From NCBI GenBank assembly GCA_025210795.1, contig JAOAQZ010000015.1, positions 29,837-93,836 on the forward strand: a DNA stretch of 64,000 nt, written 5' to 3'. How positions within the stretch are numbered: the first letter of the stretch is position 1; every line of letters begins with the position of its first letter. Source of the stretch: Cohaesibacter sp. GTDB taxonomy: Bacteria; Pseudomonadota; Alphaproteobacteria; Rhizobiales; Cohaesibacteraceae. Both the position numbers and the translations under genes were made by a program. The notes under the pieces are model-generated. The model was given only the letters and a program-made list of their open reading frames with translations, was not told the DNA's origin and did not search any database. This document shows, piece by piece, positions 17,887 to 26,861 of this stretch.

Positions 17887-18840
17887 TTACATAAAGGCCA
17901 GAATCTCAAGTAAAAACAACAGAGCAACCAGTGTCCGCCGATAAAGGGAAAGGCCCATTTTGAGATCTGAAACTTGCGGGTCTGGATCTGTTTCATTGAC
18001 CCAAGGTTCAGCTTCAATCCGATCACAATATTGACGCGGGCCGGAAAGGCGACATTTCACGCCACTGGCCATGGCAGCCTCTGGCCAGCCCGCATTTGGG
18101 GAGCGGTGTTTGTTTGCATCGGCCCGGATAACTTGAAAAGCTCTTTTTGGCTGAGCCGAGACCAGTGCGAACAAAAAGCCGGTTAGGCGCGCGGGGATCC
18201 AGTTGACCACATCATCAAGCCGTGCAGCTGCCCAGCCAAAGTCCCTGTAGGTGATGGTCTTATGCCCGATCATGGAATCCATTGTGTTGATTGCCTTATA
18301 GGCGGCGATTCCGGGCAAGCCAAACAGAACGCCCCAGAAAAGCGGGGCGGTGATGCCATCGGAGGTGTTTTCTGCAAGGCTTTCAAGGGAGGCCCTGCAG
18401 ATGGCGGGCTTGTCGAGACTTGAGGGGTCGCGCCCGACAATCATCGAGACAGCATGACGGGCCGCGGGCAGATTGTCTTCCTCTAGTGGCCTGATGATGT
18501 CTTTGATATGGGTTGCCATAGAGCGCACAGCCAGAAAGGGCCAAGCGACAATGCCAATGGCAAGATTTTGCAGCCATCCTTCAGGGATGAAGGCAAGTAT
18601 GGCAGCAACCACGATTGCCGATAGGGTTAGCGTTACAAAAAGCACGATCAGCACTGTTGCTACTCCGCCAAGCCGTCGCTTATGGGGTTTGAAGGAAACC
18701 CAGTTCAGGGTTTGATCGCATTGTCTGACAAGCCATCCCATCCATGTGACGGGATGGCCAATTTGCTTAAAGAGCCAATCGGGCCATCCAATCAATGCAT
18801 CAATACAGAAGGCAAATGCCATTGCTGAGGCCCAAAGCAT
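17887..18840 (-). CDS. cobD: Adenosylcobinamide-phosphate synthase (CbiB type)
   Basis: Membrane enzyme that joins the aminopropanol linker to adenosylcobyric acid. The 317-aa protein is strongly hydrophobic and has the diagnostic HPVTWMGWLV near residue 30, SLAENTSDGITAPLFW, and NTMDSMIGHK followed by FGWAAARLDD. Named cobD in Pseudomonas denitrificans and cbiB in Salmonella. First gene of the cobD-cobC-bluB minus-strand operon. Confidence 0.94.
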   Translation of the reverse strand: MLWASAMAFAFCIDALIGWPDWLFKQIGHPVTWMGWLVRQCDQTLNWVSFKPHKRRLGGVATVLIVLFVTLTLSAIVVAAILAFIPEGWLQNLAIGIVAWPFLAVRSMATHIKDIIRPLEEDNLPAARHAVSMIVGRDPSSLDKPAICRASLESLAENTSDGITAPLFWGVLFGLPGIAAYKAINTMDSMIGHKTITYRDFGWAAARLDDVVNWIPARLTGFLFALVSAQPKRAFQVIRADANKHRSPNAGWPEAAMASGVKCRLSGPRQYCDRIEAEPWVNETDPDPQVSDLKMGLSLYRRTLVALLFLLEILAFM

Positions 18841-18974
18841 GCCAACGCCCTTTCTTTGCGCATAAATCTTTCAAACAGACAAAAAGCTATCCTGTCGTTA
18901 ACGGATAAGAGAATCGGTTGGCAAGACGTTTTCTCTCTTTTCGTTCCGGGTCTTTTCTGCTTTTAAATGATCTT

Positions 18975-19481
18975 ATGAGCAAGATAATAGTTGTTACCGG
19001 AGGCGCGCGCTCTGGAAAAAGCGTCATTGCAGAGGCCAAAACGGTCACTCTTGGCTCTTCTTTTACCTATATCGCTACGGCTGAAGTGCGCGATGATGAA
19101 ATGGCCGAGCGGGTTGCTGTGCATCAGGCTCGGCGCGGTGATGAGTGGCAGACTTTGCATGCGCCCATGGATTTGGTGGGTGCTTTGCGGCAAAGCGATG
19201 GCAAGGGGCCGCGTCTTGTTGATTGCCTGACTTTGTGGCTGACCAATCTGATCTTGGCAGAACAAGACTGGCAGAAAGCGGCGAAGGACTTGGTAGCGAT
19301 TTTGCCTGACCAGAAAGATTCGGTAATTTTTGTCACCAATGAGGTTGGCTGCGGTATTGTGCCGGAAAATGCCTTGGCCCGGCGTTTTCGCGATGCAGCG
19401 GGCTCGCTTAACCAGCAAGTTGCAGCGGCAGCGGACGAGGTTTATCTTGCGGTTTGCGGGCTGGAGCTAAAGGTAAAATGA
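18975..19481 (+). CDS. cobP: Adenosylcobinamide kinase / guanylyltransferase
   Basis: Bifunctional enzyme that phosphorylates adenosylcobinamide and then makes adenosyl-GDP-cobinamide (CobP, also called CobU). The start is at ATG 18975 (MSKIIVVTGGARSGKS); the 19 upstream codons of the open frame lack family features. The product is 168 aa with P-loop GGARSGKS, a His in VHQARRGDEWQT that matches the guanylylated position of the family, and NEVGCGIVPENALARRFRD. Divergent from cobD. Confidence 0.94.
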   Translation: MSKIIVVTGGARSGKSVIAEAKTVTLGSSFTYIATAEVRDDEMAERVAVHQARRGDEWQTLHAPMDLVGALRQSDGKGPRLVDCLTLWLTNLILAEQDWQKAAKDLVAILPDQKDSVIFVTNEVGCGIVPENALARRFRDAAGSLNQQVAAAADEVYLAVCGLELKVK

Positions 19482-19510
19482 TTGGGGCTATAAGGCCCCA
19501 ACCGCTTTTT
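19482..19510 (+). terminator. Intrinsic terminator of cobP
   Basis: TTGGGGC (19482-19488) pairs with GCCCCAA (19495-19501) across a 6-nt loop and is followed by CCGCTTTTT. It starts at the base after the cobP stop. The T-run is separated from the stem by four bases, so strength is moderate. Confidence 0.6.
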
Positions 19511-19568
19511 GCGTGAAGGCATTAAAGGGGGGTGAGTATTTTCGGCTCTGTTTTCCTAACTCTGATTC

Positions 19569-20240
19569 CTACTCCTTGATGCCCAATTCCGAAGCCACCA
19601 GATCGACCAATTGCTTGCCGCCAAAGGATGGCAGAGGCTTGCCATTGACAAAGAAGGTGGGAGTTTTTTCAACGCCAAAAGCTTTTACCGCCCTTTCTTC
19701 TTCCGCCAAGCGGGCGGTAATGTCCGGGCTCATCATGTCGTTGCGGGCTTTTTCAACATCAAGGCCAGCCTCTTTGGCGGCTTTCCACGCATTGGCAAGA
19801 TTGGCTCCCTGATGGCTGGCCCATTGTGGATGGGCGTCAAACAAAGCTTCGAGCACTGGCGTGAATTTGCCCTGAAGGCGAGCGGCTTCCAGCATGCGGA
19901 CCACTTCGTCCGAGCCTTGGTGAAAAGCGGCATAGCGCACGACCAAGCGGATCTGGTCCGGCTTGGCGGCAAGGATCTTTTTCACGAACGGATAAAAAGC
20001 CCGGCAGGCTTCGCAAGCCGGGTCGAGAAACTCCACAATGGTGACTTTGGCATTGTTGGGGCCAAAGGTCATGGCATAGTCAGGCTCAAGCGGTGTGCCG
20101 GTGGCTTCTGCCTGCTGGGAGAGGGCTCCTGCTGACGAGGCCGCTTGCTGAGACGAATTTGTCTGATACCAAAGGGCGGCGACCGCGAAGGAAGCGACCA
20201 CAAGGCTGGCCAGAAGTATGGTGATGGTTTGGCGGTTCAT
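19569..20240 (-). CDS. DsbA-family thiol oxidoreductase (BdbD-like)
   Basis: Exported disulfide oxidase or thioredoxin-like protein. The start is taken at ATG 20238-20240 (MNRQTITIL), which puts a signal anchor (about residues 5-25) at the N-terminus; the longer open frame runs into the upstream dsbB-like gene. The product is 223 aa. The active site is C76-E-A-C79, and TPTFF with a cis-Pro candidate lies near the C-terminus. It overlaps the upstream DsbB-like gene by 4 nt, the usual pairing for DsbA/DsbB-type relays. Confidence 0.88.
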   Translation of the reverse strand: MNRQTITILLASLVVASFAVAALWYQTNSSQQAASSAGALSQQAEATGTPLEPDYAMTFGPNNAKVTIVEFLDPACEACRAFYPFVKKILAAKPDQIRLVVRYAAFHQGSDEVVRMLEAARLQGKFTPVLEALFDAHPQWASHQGANLANAWKAAKEAGLDVEKARNDMMSPDITARLAEEERAVKAFGVEKTPTFFVNGKPLPSFGGKQLVDLVASELGIKE

Positions 20241-20728
20241 GACAAAATCCTGCGGGTATGACGGGCAAAGAGGGTTTGGCTGATGAGAAGGGCACCAAAG
20301 GCTGCGACCGAGAGATAGGGGAGCGGCAGACCCCAGATGGTCATATTGGCATCGGTGCAAGAGGGGCCATTTTTCGAGCAAGGCACAATCGGGGCTTCGA
20401 TCAAGCCCCCATATAGGCCGCTATGATAAAGAGCAAAACCAAGGCCGGGGATGATAAGGGCCAAGGAATAGGGCCAGATTTGTCTGTCAGACTTGAAGAG
20501 AGCGATGGTGAGAAGAATAGCCAGCGGGAACATGAAGATCCGCTGATACCAGCATAAAAGGCACGGCATTTGCCCCATCACTTCACCGATAAAAAGGGCG
20601 GAAAGGCTGGCAATGGTGGCAATGGCCCAAGAGGTGAGCAACAAAAGCCAGCTCTTTTGGGATAGCTCTTCTTGTTGCTCTGATCGGGGTGGTGCGGAGA
20701 GTGCCCCAGTTTGTTTGTTGCTTTTCAT
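20237..20728 (-). CDS. DsbB-family disulfide bond formation protein
   Basis: Inner-membrane quinone-linked protein that reoxidises the downstream DsbA-like partner. The start at ATG 20726-20728 (MKSNKQTGAL) gives 163 aa with four hydrophobic segments. The first periplasmic pair is C56-L-L-C59 in PCLLCWYQR; the second pair is C117 and C124, followed by WGLPLPYLS. Coupled by ATGA overlap to the DsbA-like gene. Confidence 0.9.
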   Translation of the reverse strand: MKSNKQTGALSAPPRSEQQEELSQKSWLLLLTSWAIATIASLSALFIGEVMGQMPCLLCWYQRIFMFPLAILLTIALFKSDRQIWPYSLALIIPGLGFALYHSGLYGGLIEAPIVPCSKNGPSCTDANMTIWGLPLPYLSVAAFGALLISQTLFARHTRRILS

Positions 20729-20843
20729 GGTCTCTGATCGCAATTTGCAGTCTTTAACGTTGGATCTGATCAGGGGCAATTGGTGGATTGCCCCTGATCT
20801 TTGCTGTTCTTATTTGCTCGGCTTTAAGAGCCTTTTGCGCATC

Positions 20844-21611
20844 TTAGGTGGTTGCCTTGAGGCTGTCCTTGTCCTTTAGCGCCGTTTTGGGGTCCTGAAT
20901 GACAACAATTGGCGTATTTTTCGGGACACGATTGTAAAGATCGATAATATCCTGATTAAGCAGGCGAATGCAGCCGGAGGAGACAGCCTTGCCGATTGAA
21001 CGGGGCTCGTTGGTGCCATGCAACCGGTAGAGTGTGTCGCGACCTCCTTCGTAAATATAGAGCGCGCGGGCGCCCAGCGGATTGCCAAGGCCGGGAGGCA
21101 TGCCCTTGCGCCACTTTTCAAGCTCTGGCTGGCGGTCAATCATTTCCGATGGGGGTGTCCAGGTCGGCCAGGCTCTCTTCCATGCCATACGGGCGCGACC
21201 CGACCAGGAAAAGCCCTGCCGCCCAACGCCGATGCCGTAACGCATGGCTTTGCCGTCTTCCATCACCCAATAGAGATATTTGTTGGGTGTATCGACAACC
21301 AACGTTCCGGCGCGCTCGCCCGTGGGATTTTTAACCAGCTTGCGCCAGAATTTTCTTGGTACATCGCCTGCCTTGATAGCGGGAAGGGGAAAGCGTTCCT
21401 TTGGGCGGGCCTGATACATATCGGGGATTTGGTTTGCGTTTCCGCCTTGGCCAAGACCGGGATTGAGTGACGCATCCCTTCCTGTGCGCTGGCAGCCTGC
21501 AAGGGCGGTTGCCATAGCGCCAAGGAGGAAAAATCTCCGGCTCTGCTTAGAAGGGGCACGATTGGCCACAGCTGAGGATGCGCCGTTTGGCGCGTTGAAA
21601 ATATGTTTCAT
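20844..21611 (-). CDS. L,D-transpeptidase (YkuD), predicted Tat lipoprotein
   Basis: Peptidoglycan cross-linking or lipoprotein-attaching L,D-transpeptidase of the ErfK/YbiS type, acting in the periplasm. The 255-aa protein has a twin-arginine-like SRRFFLLG and a lipobox ALAGC with Cys40, so it is probably lipidated. The YkuD site reads H198-G-T and S-S-G-C214-I-R. It is close in sequence to the truncated copy at 43505-43975, sharing the WTPPxEMI and NQDII segments. Confidence 0.9.
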   Translation of the reverse strand: MKHIFNAPNGASSAVANRAPSKQSRRFFLLGAMATALAGCQRTGRDASLNPGLGQGGNANQIPDMYQARPKERFPLPAIKAGDVPRKFWRKLVKNPTGERAGTLVVDTPNKYLYWVMEDGKAMRYGIGVGRQGFSWSGRARMAWKRAWPTWTPPSEMIDRQPELEKWRKGMPPGLGNPLGARALYIYEGGRDTLYRLHGTNEPRSIGKAVSSGCIRLLNQDIIDLYNRVPKNTPIVVIQDPKTALKDKDSLKATT

Positions 21612-21681
21612 AATCTATCGTTCTGTTCTTGCAGCGCTTAGGCGCCCGAAGGCTCTAAAGACGCTAAAGGGTCTTTGTGCG

Positions 21682-22236
21682 CTAAAGGACAATGACTTTG
21701 GAGCCAAGTGGGACACGCTTGTATAAATCAGTCACATGACTATTGAGCATGCGAATGCAGCCATTGGACACGGCTCTGCCGATGGAAGAAGGCTGAGTGG
21801 TGCCATGAATGCGATAGAGCGTGTCTTTTTTACCTCGATAGAGATAGAGCGCCCGTGCCCCCAAGGGGTTATTGGGGCCGCCTTTCATGCCTTTTGCAAA
21901 GCGCGCATATTTGCGCGGGTTGCGCCGGATCATATTGGCTGTCGGGGTCCAGCGGGGCCATTTGGCCTTGCGGGCGATGGTGGCGGTGCCTTTAAAGGCC
22001 AATCCTCTGCGCCCGACGCCAACGCCATAGCGGCGTGCTGTTCCTTCGCTTTCTATAAGATACAGGAAACGGTTTTTCGGGTCGACGACAATTGTGCCCA
22101 CCGGGTAGCCGGAAAAACTGACCGTTTGGGGCTCGTATTTGGGGTTGAGTTTGAACGGTTTGCCTTTGGCCAGTGCCATAGATGGCAGGGTGCTGGCAAG
22201 GGCCATGCCAAATAGCATGGAACGTCGAGAAAGCAT
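21682..22236 (-). CDS. L,D-transpeptidase (YkuD), exported
   Basis: A second, shorter L,D-transpeptidase of 184 aa with a signal sequence (SRRSMLFGMALAS...ALA, probably cleaved after residue 23). The catalytic motif is H144-G-T and S-N-G-C160-I-R. It is adjacent to, and same strand as, the longer paralogue, with a 70-nt gap between the genes. Substrate preference (3-3 cross-links or lipoprotein anchoring) cannot be read from sequence. Confidence 0.9.
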   Translation of the reverse strand: MLSRRSMLFGMALASTLPSMALAKGKPFKLNPKYEPQTVSFSGYPVGTIVVDPKNRFLYLIESEGTARRYGVGVGRRGLAFKGTATIARKAKWPRWTPTANMIRRNPRKYARFAKGMKGGPNNPLGARALYLYRGKKDTLYRIHGTTQPSSIGRAVSNGCIRMLNSHVTDLYKRVPLGSKVIVL

Positions 22237-22277
22237 CTTTCTCTCCTTGGACTTGAGCTAGATTTCTGGATGAAATG

Positions 22278-22694
22278 TCAAGAAAGGAGAGATTTGGGAG
22301 GGCGCTCAAGCGCTGCTGGCTGCAGGCCTTGGCCTGCTTCAAAGGCGATTGGGTTGAAGGTTTTGCCTTTGGTGCGGGCAATATCCGCCAAGTTGGAGGC
22401 CAGATTGGCCCAGCTTACGCTACAATGGGCAAATTTTAGCGATTGGCTGTCATCGCCTAGGGGTGCTGTATCACCATCGTCAATGGATGTTTCTGCGTTG
22501 GGTGCACTGGCTATCACCGCCGGGATGTCTAAACGGTCCCCTTGTGATTGCTCTGGGCTGGCTTGTGCACTTGAATATTGGCTTTGAGAGCTTGGGCAAT
22601 CCGGAGCGCTTGCATGAATGGCTTTTGCCTGTCCGGTATTGATCAGACAGATCATAATGGCGATGATCGCAAGGATGTGAGCCGAAATGCGCAT
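22278..22694 (-). CDS. Small secreted protein of unknown function
   Basis: A 138-aa protein starting at ATG 22692-22694 with a clear signal peptide (ISAHILAIIAIMICLINTGQAKA) and a Ser/Gln-rich mature region with two cysteines (DCP and HCS). A longer frame begins further upstream inside the ferric reductase gene and is not favoured. It lies 125 nt downstream of the flavocytochrome gene on the same strand. No family recognised. Confidence 0.55.
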   Translation of the reverse strand: MRISAHILAIIAIMICLINTGQAKAIHASAPDCPSSQSQYSSAQASPEQSQGDRLDIPAVIASAPNAETSIDDGDTAPLGDDSQSLKFAHCSVSWANLASNLADIARTKGKTFNPIAFEAGQGLQPAALERPPKSLLS

Positions 22695-22819
22695 AATTCT
22701 TCCTACGCAATTTCTCTTAAGACAGCAAGCTGTGAATAGATCCAGAATAGATTGGGCAATCACGAATGCGTGAAGAGAGGGCTTTGAACCCTCCCTTCGG
22801 TGCTCTGGACTTTGCCTGT

Positions 22820-24214
22820 TTAATTTGAAGGCCCCGCTGAATGTGCGCTGGTTAAGGCCAGAAGTCTTTTGCCAAAGCGCCCGCTGATGTATCGCCAAAG
22901 GCGACGGAGACCAAGGCCGGAGCGCAGTTGAAATTCCTCATAATGGAATTTTTTAGGTGTGTGACCGTGCTTGGCGAGCCCAGTTTTCAGCGCTTCGCGC
23001 ATGGGGGCCGGGCCGCAAAAGGCGACGGGGATATTGGTAAGGGGAGCATCCCAATCCTGCGCAATAAAATCTGCGGTCAGCCGCTGGCCTTTATCTGATT
23101 CAAAGAAGTGGATTTCAAGATTAGCAAGTCTTGCTGCATGGGCTTCCAGTTCTTGCCGGAAAGGAGAGGCATCCAGCGAGCGAAGTCCGTAATACAGGGT
23201 GATCTTACCTTTTGCGTCCACGGGGACGGTTTGTAGCCATGCAAGGAAGGGCGTGATACCGACGCCGCCCGCAATCCAGATCTGTTCTTTGTCAGAGCGA
23301 GGCTTTAGAAAGCGTCCATATCCGCCGCTTAAGCGTGCTTTTGTGCCAGCTTTCAGCCCATGAAGACGAGAGGTGTAATCGCCAAGGGAGGCAATGGAGA
23401 AGCGCAGGGAGCCATCTTCGCAAGGGGCGGAGGAAATGGTGAAGGGATGGGCTTCGGAGAAGCCGTCTTGCTCAAAGGAGAGGAAGGCGAACTGGCCCGC
23501 GCGGTATGAGAGTTTGCGTGCCTTTTCGCATGGGGAAAGAGTGATGTTGGTGATCGTGCCTTGCCTATCAATCTCGGTGATCTGATAGGAAGCCTTGCGG
23601 GCAAGCATGCCTTTTGCGGAGAGATAGAGGAAGGATCCGATCCCCACAATGCAGAAGATCGCAATATAGAGGCCAACCGGATCTGCCATGACTTCAAATG
23701 GTTTGCGGATGAGCAGGTAGTGAAAGGCTGCTGCGGCAAAGAACAGACCGATCAGGCGGTGGCTCCAGCGCCAGATATGATAGGGGATGAAGCTGATGAG
23801 GGACCCCAAACCCAAAATCAGAATGCCATTATAGCCGATTTCACCTAGATCCTCCGCAAAGCCTTGAAGGCTACTCAGAATACCAAGGCTTTGCATTGCT
23901 GAGCTTCCATTTTCTATTTTCTCGCTTTCGCCAAAGGGGTTTGCGTCGATGCTCTCATGCAGGAAAGCTGCGGAAATAGCAAACACAGCAAGCCATTTAT
24001 GCAAGACATAGACTTGGTCAAGAGGGCCGAAGGTGGCTTCAATGCCAGGCAAGCGCGTGGCCATCAGCTGGATCCATGCCATGGAAATCAGCGACACCGC
24101 TCCTGCATATTGGCTAAAGAGGATGCTCACATCATGCTGCGCAGAAAATTGCCAGATGAGGGCAAGGGGAGGCAGCAGGCTTGCGAAGATCAGCAATAGG
24201 CCGCTTGGTTTCAT
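22820..24214 (-). CDS. Ferric-reductase-like transmembrane flavocytochrome
   Basis: A 464-aa membrane protein. The N-terminal half has six or so hydrophobic segments with histidines placed like haem ligands (VLHKWLAVF, AFLHE, WRWSHRLIG, AFHYLLI). The C-terminal half is an FAD/NAD(P)H oxidoreductase with HPFTISSAP for FAD, an AGGVGITPFLAW pyridine-nucleotide loop and the late FCGPAPMREAL motif. It would move electrons from NAD(P)H across the membrane to ferric iron or another acceptor. The start has GGAG about 8 nt upstream. It probably lies under control of the neighbouring two-component system. Confidence 0.88.
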   Translation of the reverse strand: MKPSGLLLIFASLLPPLALIWQFSAQHDVSILFSQYAGAVSLISMAWIQLMATRLPGIEATFGPLDQVYVLHKWLAVFAISAAFLHESIDANPFGESEKIENGSSAMQSLGILSSLQGFAEDLGEIGYNGILILGLGSLISFIPYHIWRWSHRLIGLFFAAAAFHYLLIRKPFEVMADPVGLYIAIFCIVGIGSFLYLSAKGMLARKASYQITEIDRQGTITNITLSPCEKARKLSYRAGQFAFLSFEQDGFSEAHPFTISSAPCEDGSLRFSIASLGDYTSRLHGLKAGTKARLSGGYGRFLKPRSDKEQIWIAGGVGITPFLAWLQTVPVDAKGKITLYYGLRSLDASPFRQELEAHAARLANLEIHFFESDKGQRLTADFIAQDWDAPLTNIPVAFCGPAPMREALKTGLAKHGHTPKKFHYEEFQLRSGLGLRRLWRYISGRFGKRLLALTSAHSAGPSN

Positions 24215-24225
24215 TCTGGTGCTCC

Positions 24226-24251
24226 ATTATATGGCGTTATTATATGGCGTT
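24226..24251. repeat. Perfect 13-bp tandem duplication in reductase leader
   Basis: ATTATATGGCGTT occurs twice end to end (24226-24238, 24239-24251). A near-inverse copy, AACGCTATAT, lies at 24300-24309. It sits between the likely promoter and the reductase start, so it is either a small replication slip or part of a regulatory site. Confidence 0.7.
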
Positions 24252-24315
24252 GGTCCGAACGGGTCTGGAGCCGTAAATCTTGGATGGCTCCACTACTGTA
24301 ACGCTATATGACCAT

Positions 24316-24348
24316 ATGAAGCTGAAATGAAGCTGAAATGATGTTGGG
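24316..24348 (-). promoter_or_regulatory. 11-bp-period direct repeats, candidate OmpR-family binding site
   Basis: On the plus strand ATGAAGCTGAA is repeated exactly at 24316-24326 and 24327-24337, then ATGATGTTGGG. On the minus strand this reads TTCAGCT-N4-TTCAGCT, the spacing preferred by OmpR/PhoB-type regulators. It lies about 100 nt upstream of the reductase start, just before an AT-rich -10-like CATATA, and between the reductase and its adjacent kinase gene. Confidence 0.45.
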
Positions 24349-24357
24349 ATAATGGTT

Positions 24358-25698
24358 TTAGCTTTCTTTTCTGGATATGGCGCTAAAGTCGAGCTCAAAG
24401 CAGGCTCCGCCAAGTCGATCACTGTCTCTTATGGCAATTCCGATCTGGTTGCGCTCGCACAGGGCTTTGGTGATGGAGAGGCCCAGCCCTGTTCCATTGT
24501 AGCCTTGTTGAGCTTGTTGTGGTGACAGGCGCGAGAAACGCTCAAAGACCAGATCTCTTTGCTCTAGCGGGATGCCGGGGCCGCTGTCTTCAATATCGAT
24601 TTTGTAAGGATGATCGCTGTCCAGAACCGAGAGGTGAATTTGTCCGCCATCCGGTGTGTTATGAAGGGCGTTGGAGATCAGATTGTCGAGGATCGAGGCA
24701 AAATCATCGGCATCGGTTTTTGCCACCATCTTGTCTGGCCCGTCAAAGGATAATGTAATGGATTTTTCATCTGCGAGCAGCGCTTGCGAGGCCAAAGCCT
24801 GCTGCATCAAGGGCACCAGATTGATGGCTTGTAGTTCGGCGCTTACGGGCTGGGTGGCTTTTGCCTGTTCCAACAGCCGGGTGGCGAGTTTTGCAGTTCT
24901 GTCAATGCCGGTGACGATATTGTCAAAATAGCTTTTGGTTTCGTCATCCAGCTTGGAACGGTCAATGGCCTGACTTTGGGCCTTTATAACGGTCAGGGGC
25001 GTGCGGATCTCGTGGGCAGCATCGTCGATGAAACGGTGTTCACGTTTCAGATAATCAGAAATGCGGGAAAACAGTCTGTTGAGAGCGGTAAGAATGGGCT
25101 GTAGCTCGGTTGGCTGGCCATTTGTCTTAAGGGGCGAGAGATTATCCGCCGAGCGCTGCTCTAGAGAGCGGGAGAGGTTTGTAAGAGGTTTGAGCCCCAC
25201 TTGCACCAGATAGACCGAGATGATGGTGATAAAGATCAACATCACTGCCAGGGGGACAGAGCTTGATGCAACCATCACCATTAGCACTTCTGTTGCTTCT
25301 TCTGACTGCACTCCAGCAATATAGCGATCTTTGCTGTTCTGGCCGGGGACTTGCCAGAGCAGCCAGTCTTCGTCGTCATAATGGATGGAATGAATGCCCG
25401 GTGCCAGATTGGCGGGTAAGGGGAAGGCAGGAATGCTTTGCATAGTGGTTTGGCCAGACACATCTTGGATGGCAAGGAAGTGGTCTTCTTCCAGATAGTC
25501 TTTGCTCCAATTCGCATTGACCTCATCCCCGTTCATTTTGGCAATGGCATTGACCATTTGATACAGGCGCGATTGGTTCGCGTCGATGACCTCATGACGA
25601 ACCTGACTATAGACAAAAAGTGTAAGGGCCAGCCACAGCAGGGCGATGGATGGCAATAACAGGGTGAGCAAACGTCTTCGGATTGAAGGATTGGTCAT
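24358..25698 (-). CDS. Sensor histidine kinase
   Basis: A 446-aa inner-membrane kinase with a first TM near residues 10-31, a periplasmic region to about 137, a second TM near 147-166, HAMP, and a HisKA domain with H229 in DDAAHEIRTPL. The ATPase domain carries NLISNALHNTPDGG, DSGPGIP and GTGLGLSI. It resembles QseC/TctE-type kinases; the signal is unknown. It follows its regulator by 44 nt and probably shares its transcript. Confidence 0.93.
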   Translation of the reverse strand: MTNPSIRRRLLTLLLPSIALLWLALTLFVYSQVRHEVIDANQSRLYQMVNAIAKMNGDEVNANWSKDYLEEDHFLAIQDVSGQTTMQSIPAFPLPANLAPGIHSIHYDDEDWLLWQVPGQNSKDRYIAGVQSEEATEVLMVMVASSSVPLAVMLIFITIISVYLVQVGLKPLTNLSRSLEQRSADNLSPLKTNGQPTELQPILTALNRLFSRISDYLKREHRFIDDAAHEIRTPLTVIKAQSQAIDRSKLDDETKSYFDNIVTGIDRTAKLATRLLEQAKATQPVSAELQAINLVPLMQQALASQALLADEKSITLSFDGPDKMVAKTDADDFASILDNLISNALHNTPDGGQIHLSVLDSDHPYKIDIEDSGPGIPLEQRDLVFERFSRLSPQQAQQGYNGTGLGLSITKALCERNQIGIAIRDSDRLGGACFELDFSAISRKES

Positions 25699-25742
25699 TG
25701 CGTGTCTCCTGATACCTTGCCAGCGGTCGGATAATGGGCCGA

Positions 25743-26420
25743 TTAGGAAACCGGCTTTGTCTCTGGTTCATCTATGATATAGCCGATGCCGCGGATGGTG
25801 CGGATAAGGGAAGGGTATGTCTTGCGGCGAATTTGTGAAACATAGACCTCTAGCACATTGCTTTCGGCATTTTCGTCCCAGCCATAGAGCAGCTCCATCA
25901 AGTCCGATTTGGAAATGACCCGCCCCTTTCGCTCCATCAAGATGGTCAGAAGCCGGAAGGCCAATTGCTGTAATTTGACCGGTTCGCCCTTATAGGTGAG
26001 CGATTGCTGATCGAGATTAAGCTCAAGGCCCTGATGGCGCAGAATCGTTTTGCTGCGCCCATGGGAGCGGCGAATGAGGGCGCGACAACGGGCCATCAAT
26101 TCTTCCATATCAAAGGGCTTGGTTAGATAGTCGTCAGCTCCAAGGGAAAAGCCTTCAATCTTGTTCTTTGTTGCTTCTCGTGCGGTCAGGATCAAAACCG
26201 GCAGTTCGAAATTCTCGTCTCTGAGGTCGTGCAAAACATCAAAACCATCCTTATCGGGCAAGCCAAGATCCAGAATGACAAGATCAAAGGGATTGGAGGC
26301 AAGGGCTTCCGAGGCCAGTTCTCCTGATGCGACCCAGTCGATGCGGAACTCATAGCGCTCCAGAAAGGTTTTGATGGCTTGCGCAATGAGAGGTTCGTCT
26401 TCGATGAGTAATATGCGCAT
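25743..26420 (-). CDS. OmpR-family response regulator
   Basis: A 225-aa two-domain regulator: receiver with E8/D9, phosphoacceptor D51 and K100, then a winged-helix DNA-binding domain with YVSQIRRKTYPSLIRTIRGIGY at its end. It is the first gene of the pair with the kinase at 24358. A direct-repeat site in front of the flavocytochrome gene is a plausible target. Confidence 0.94.
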   Translation of the reverse strand: MRILLIEDEPLIAQAIKTFLERYEFRIDWVASGELASEALASNPFDLVILDLGLPDKDGFDVLHDLRDENFELPVLILTAREATKNKIEGFSLGADDYLTKPFDMEELMARCRALIRRSHGRSKTILRHQGLELNLDQQSLTYKGEPVKLQQLAFRLLTILMERKGRVISKSDLMELLYGWDENAESNVLEVYVSQIRRKTYPSLIRTIRGIGYIIDEPETKPVS

Positions 26421-26861
26421 GCAGCCTCCGTGCTTTTAGTTAAGGTGGACGATTGGTTGGTCCGTTTACAGAGCCAGCCAAGTCTTAATGCCTTGGGCAG
26501 GATGCTGCCGGTTCGTCTTTGACAGACATTCTATAGAGACTACCGGGTTTGTCGCAAATTGCGGTGCTTTAAAAATGACTGTCCTTGGCAGAATGTGCAT
26601 AGGAAGGTTGATCAGCACAAAGCATGCCAGCTTGGTTTTGCTTATTACGCAAAACTGAAGCCAAACTGAACTAGAGCTTGATTTGAATGGGAGAATGTGA
26701 AGGTTTCTTGCTTGTAGTGTGTGTTATTTTTAAAAAATATGCATGATTAGTGAGTTAATTAGCATTTTAATGCAAATATTTTTAGAAATTCTCCTTTAAT
26801 TGCGCATTGTATGCATCTGAATTGGGCTATCAATGGATAAGGATAATAAGGGAGATTACTG
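26421..26861. other. 440-nt AT-rich divergent intergenic region
   Basis: Holds the promoters of the response regulator (minus) and the TPP enzyme (plus). The half nearest the TPP gene is strongly AT-rich. AAGGGAGA lies 8 nt before the ATG at 26862. No ORF, repeat or RNA structure recognised. Confidence 0.5.
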
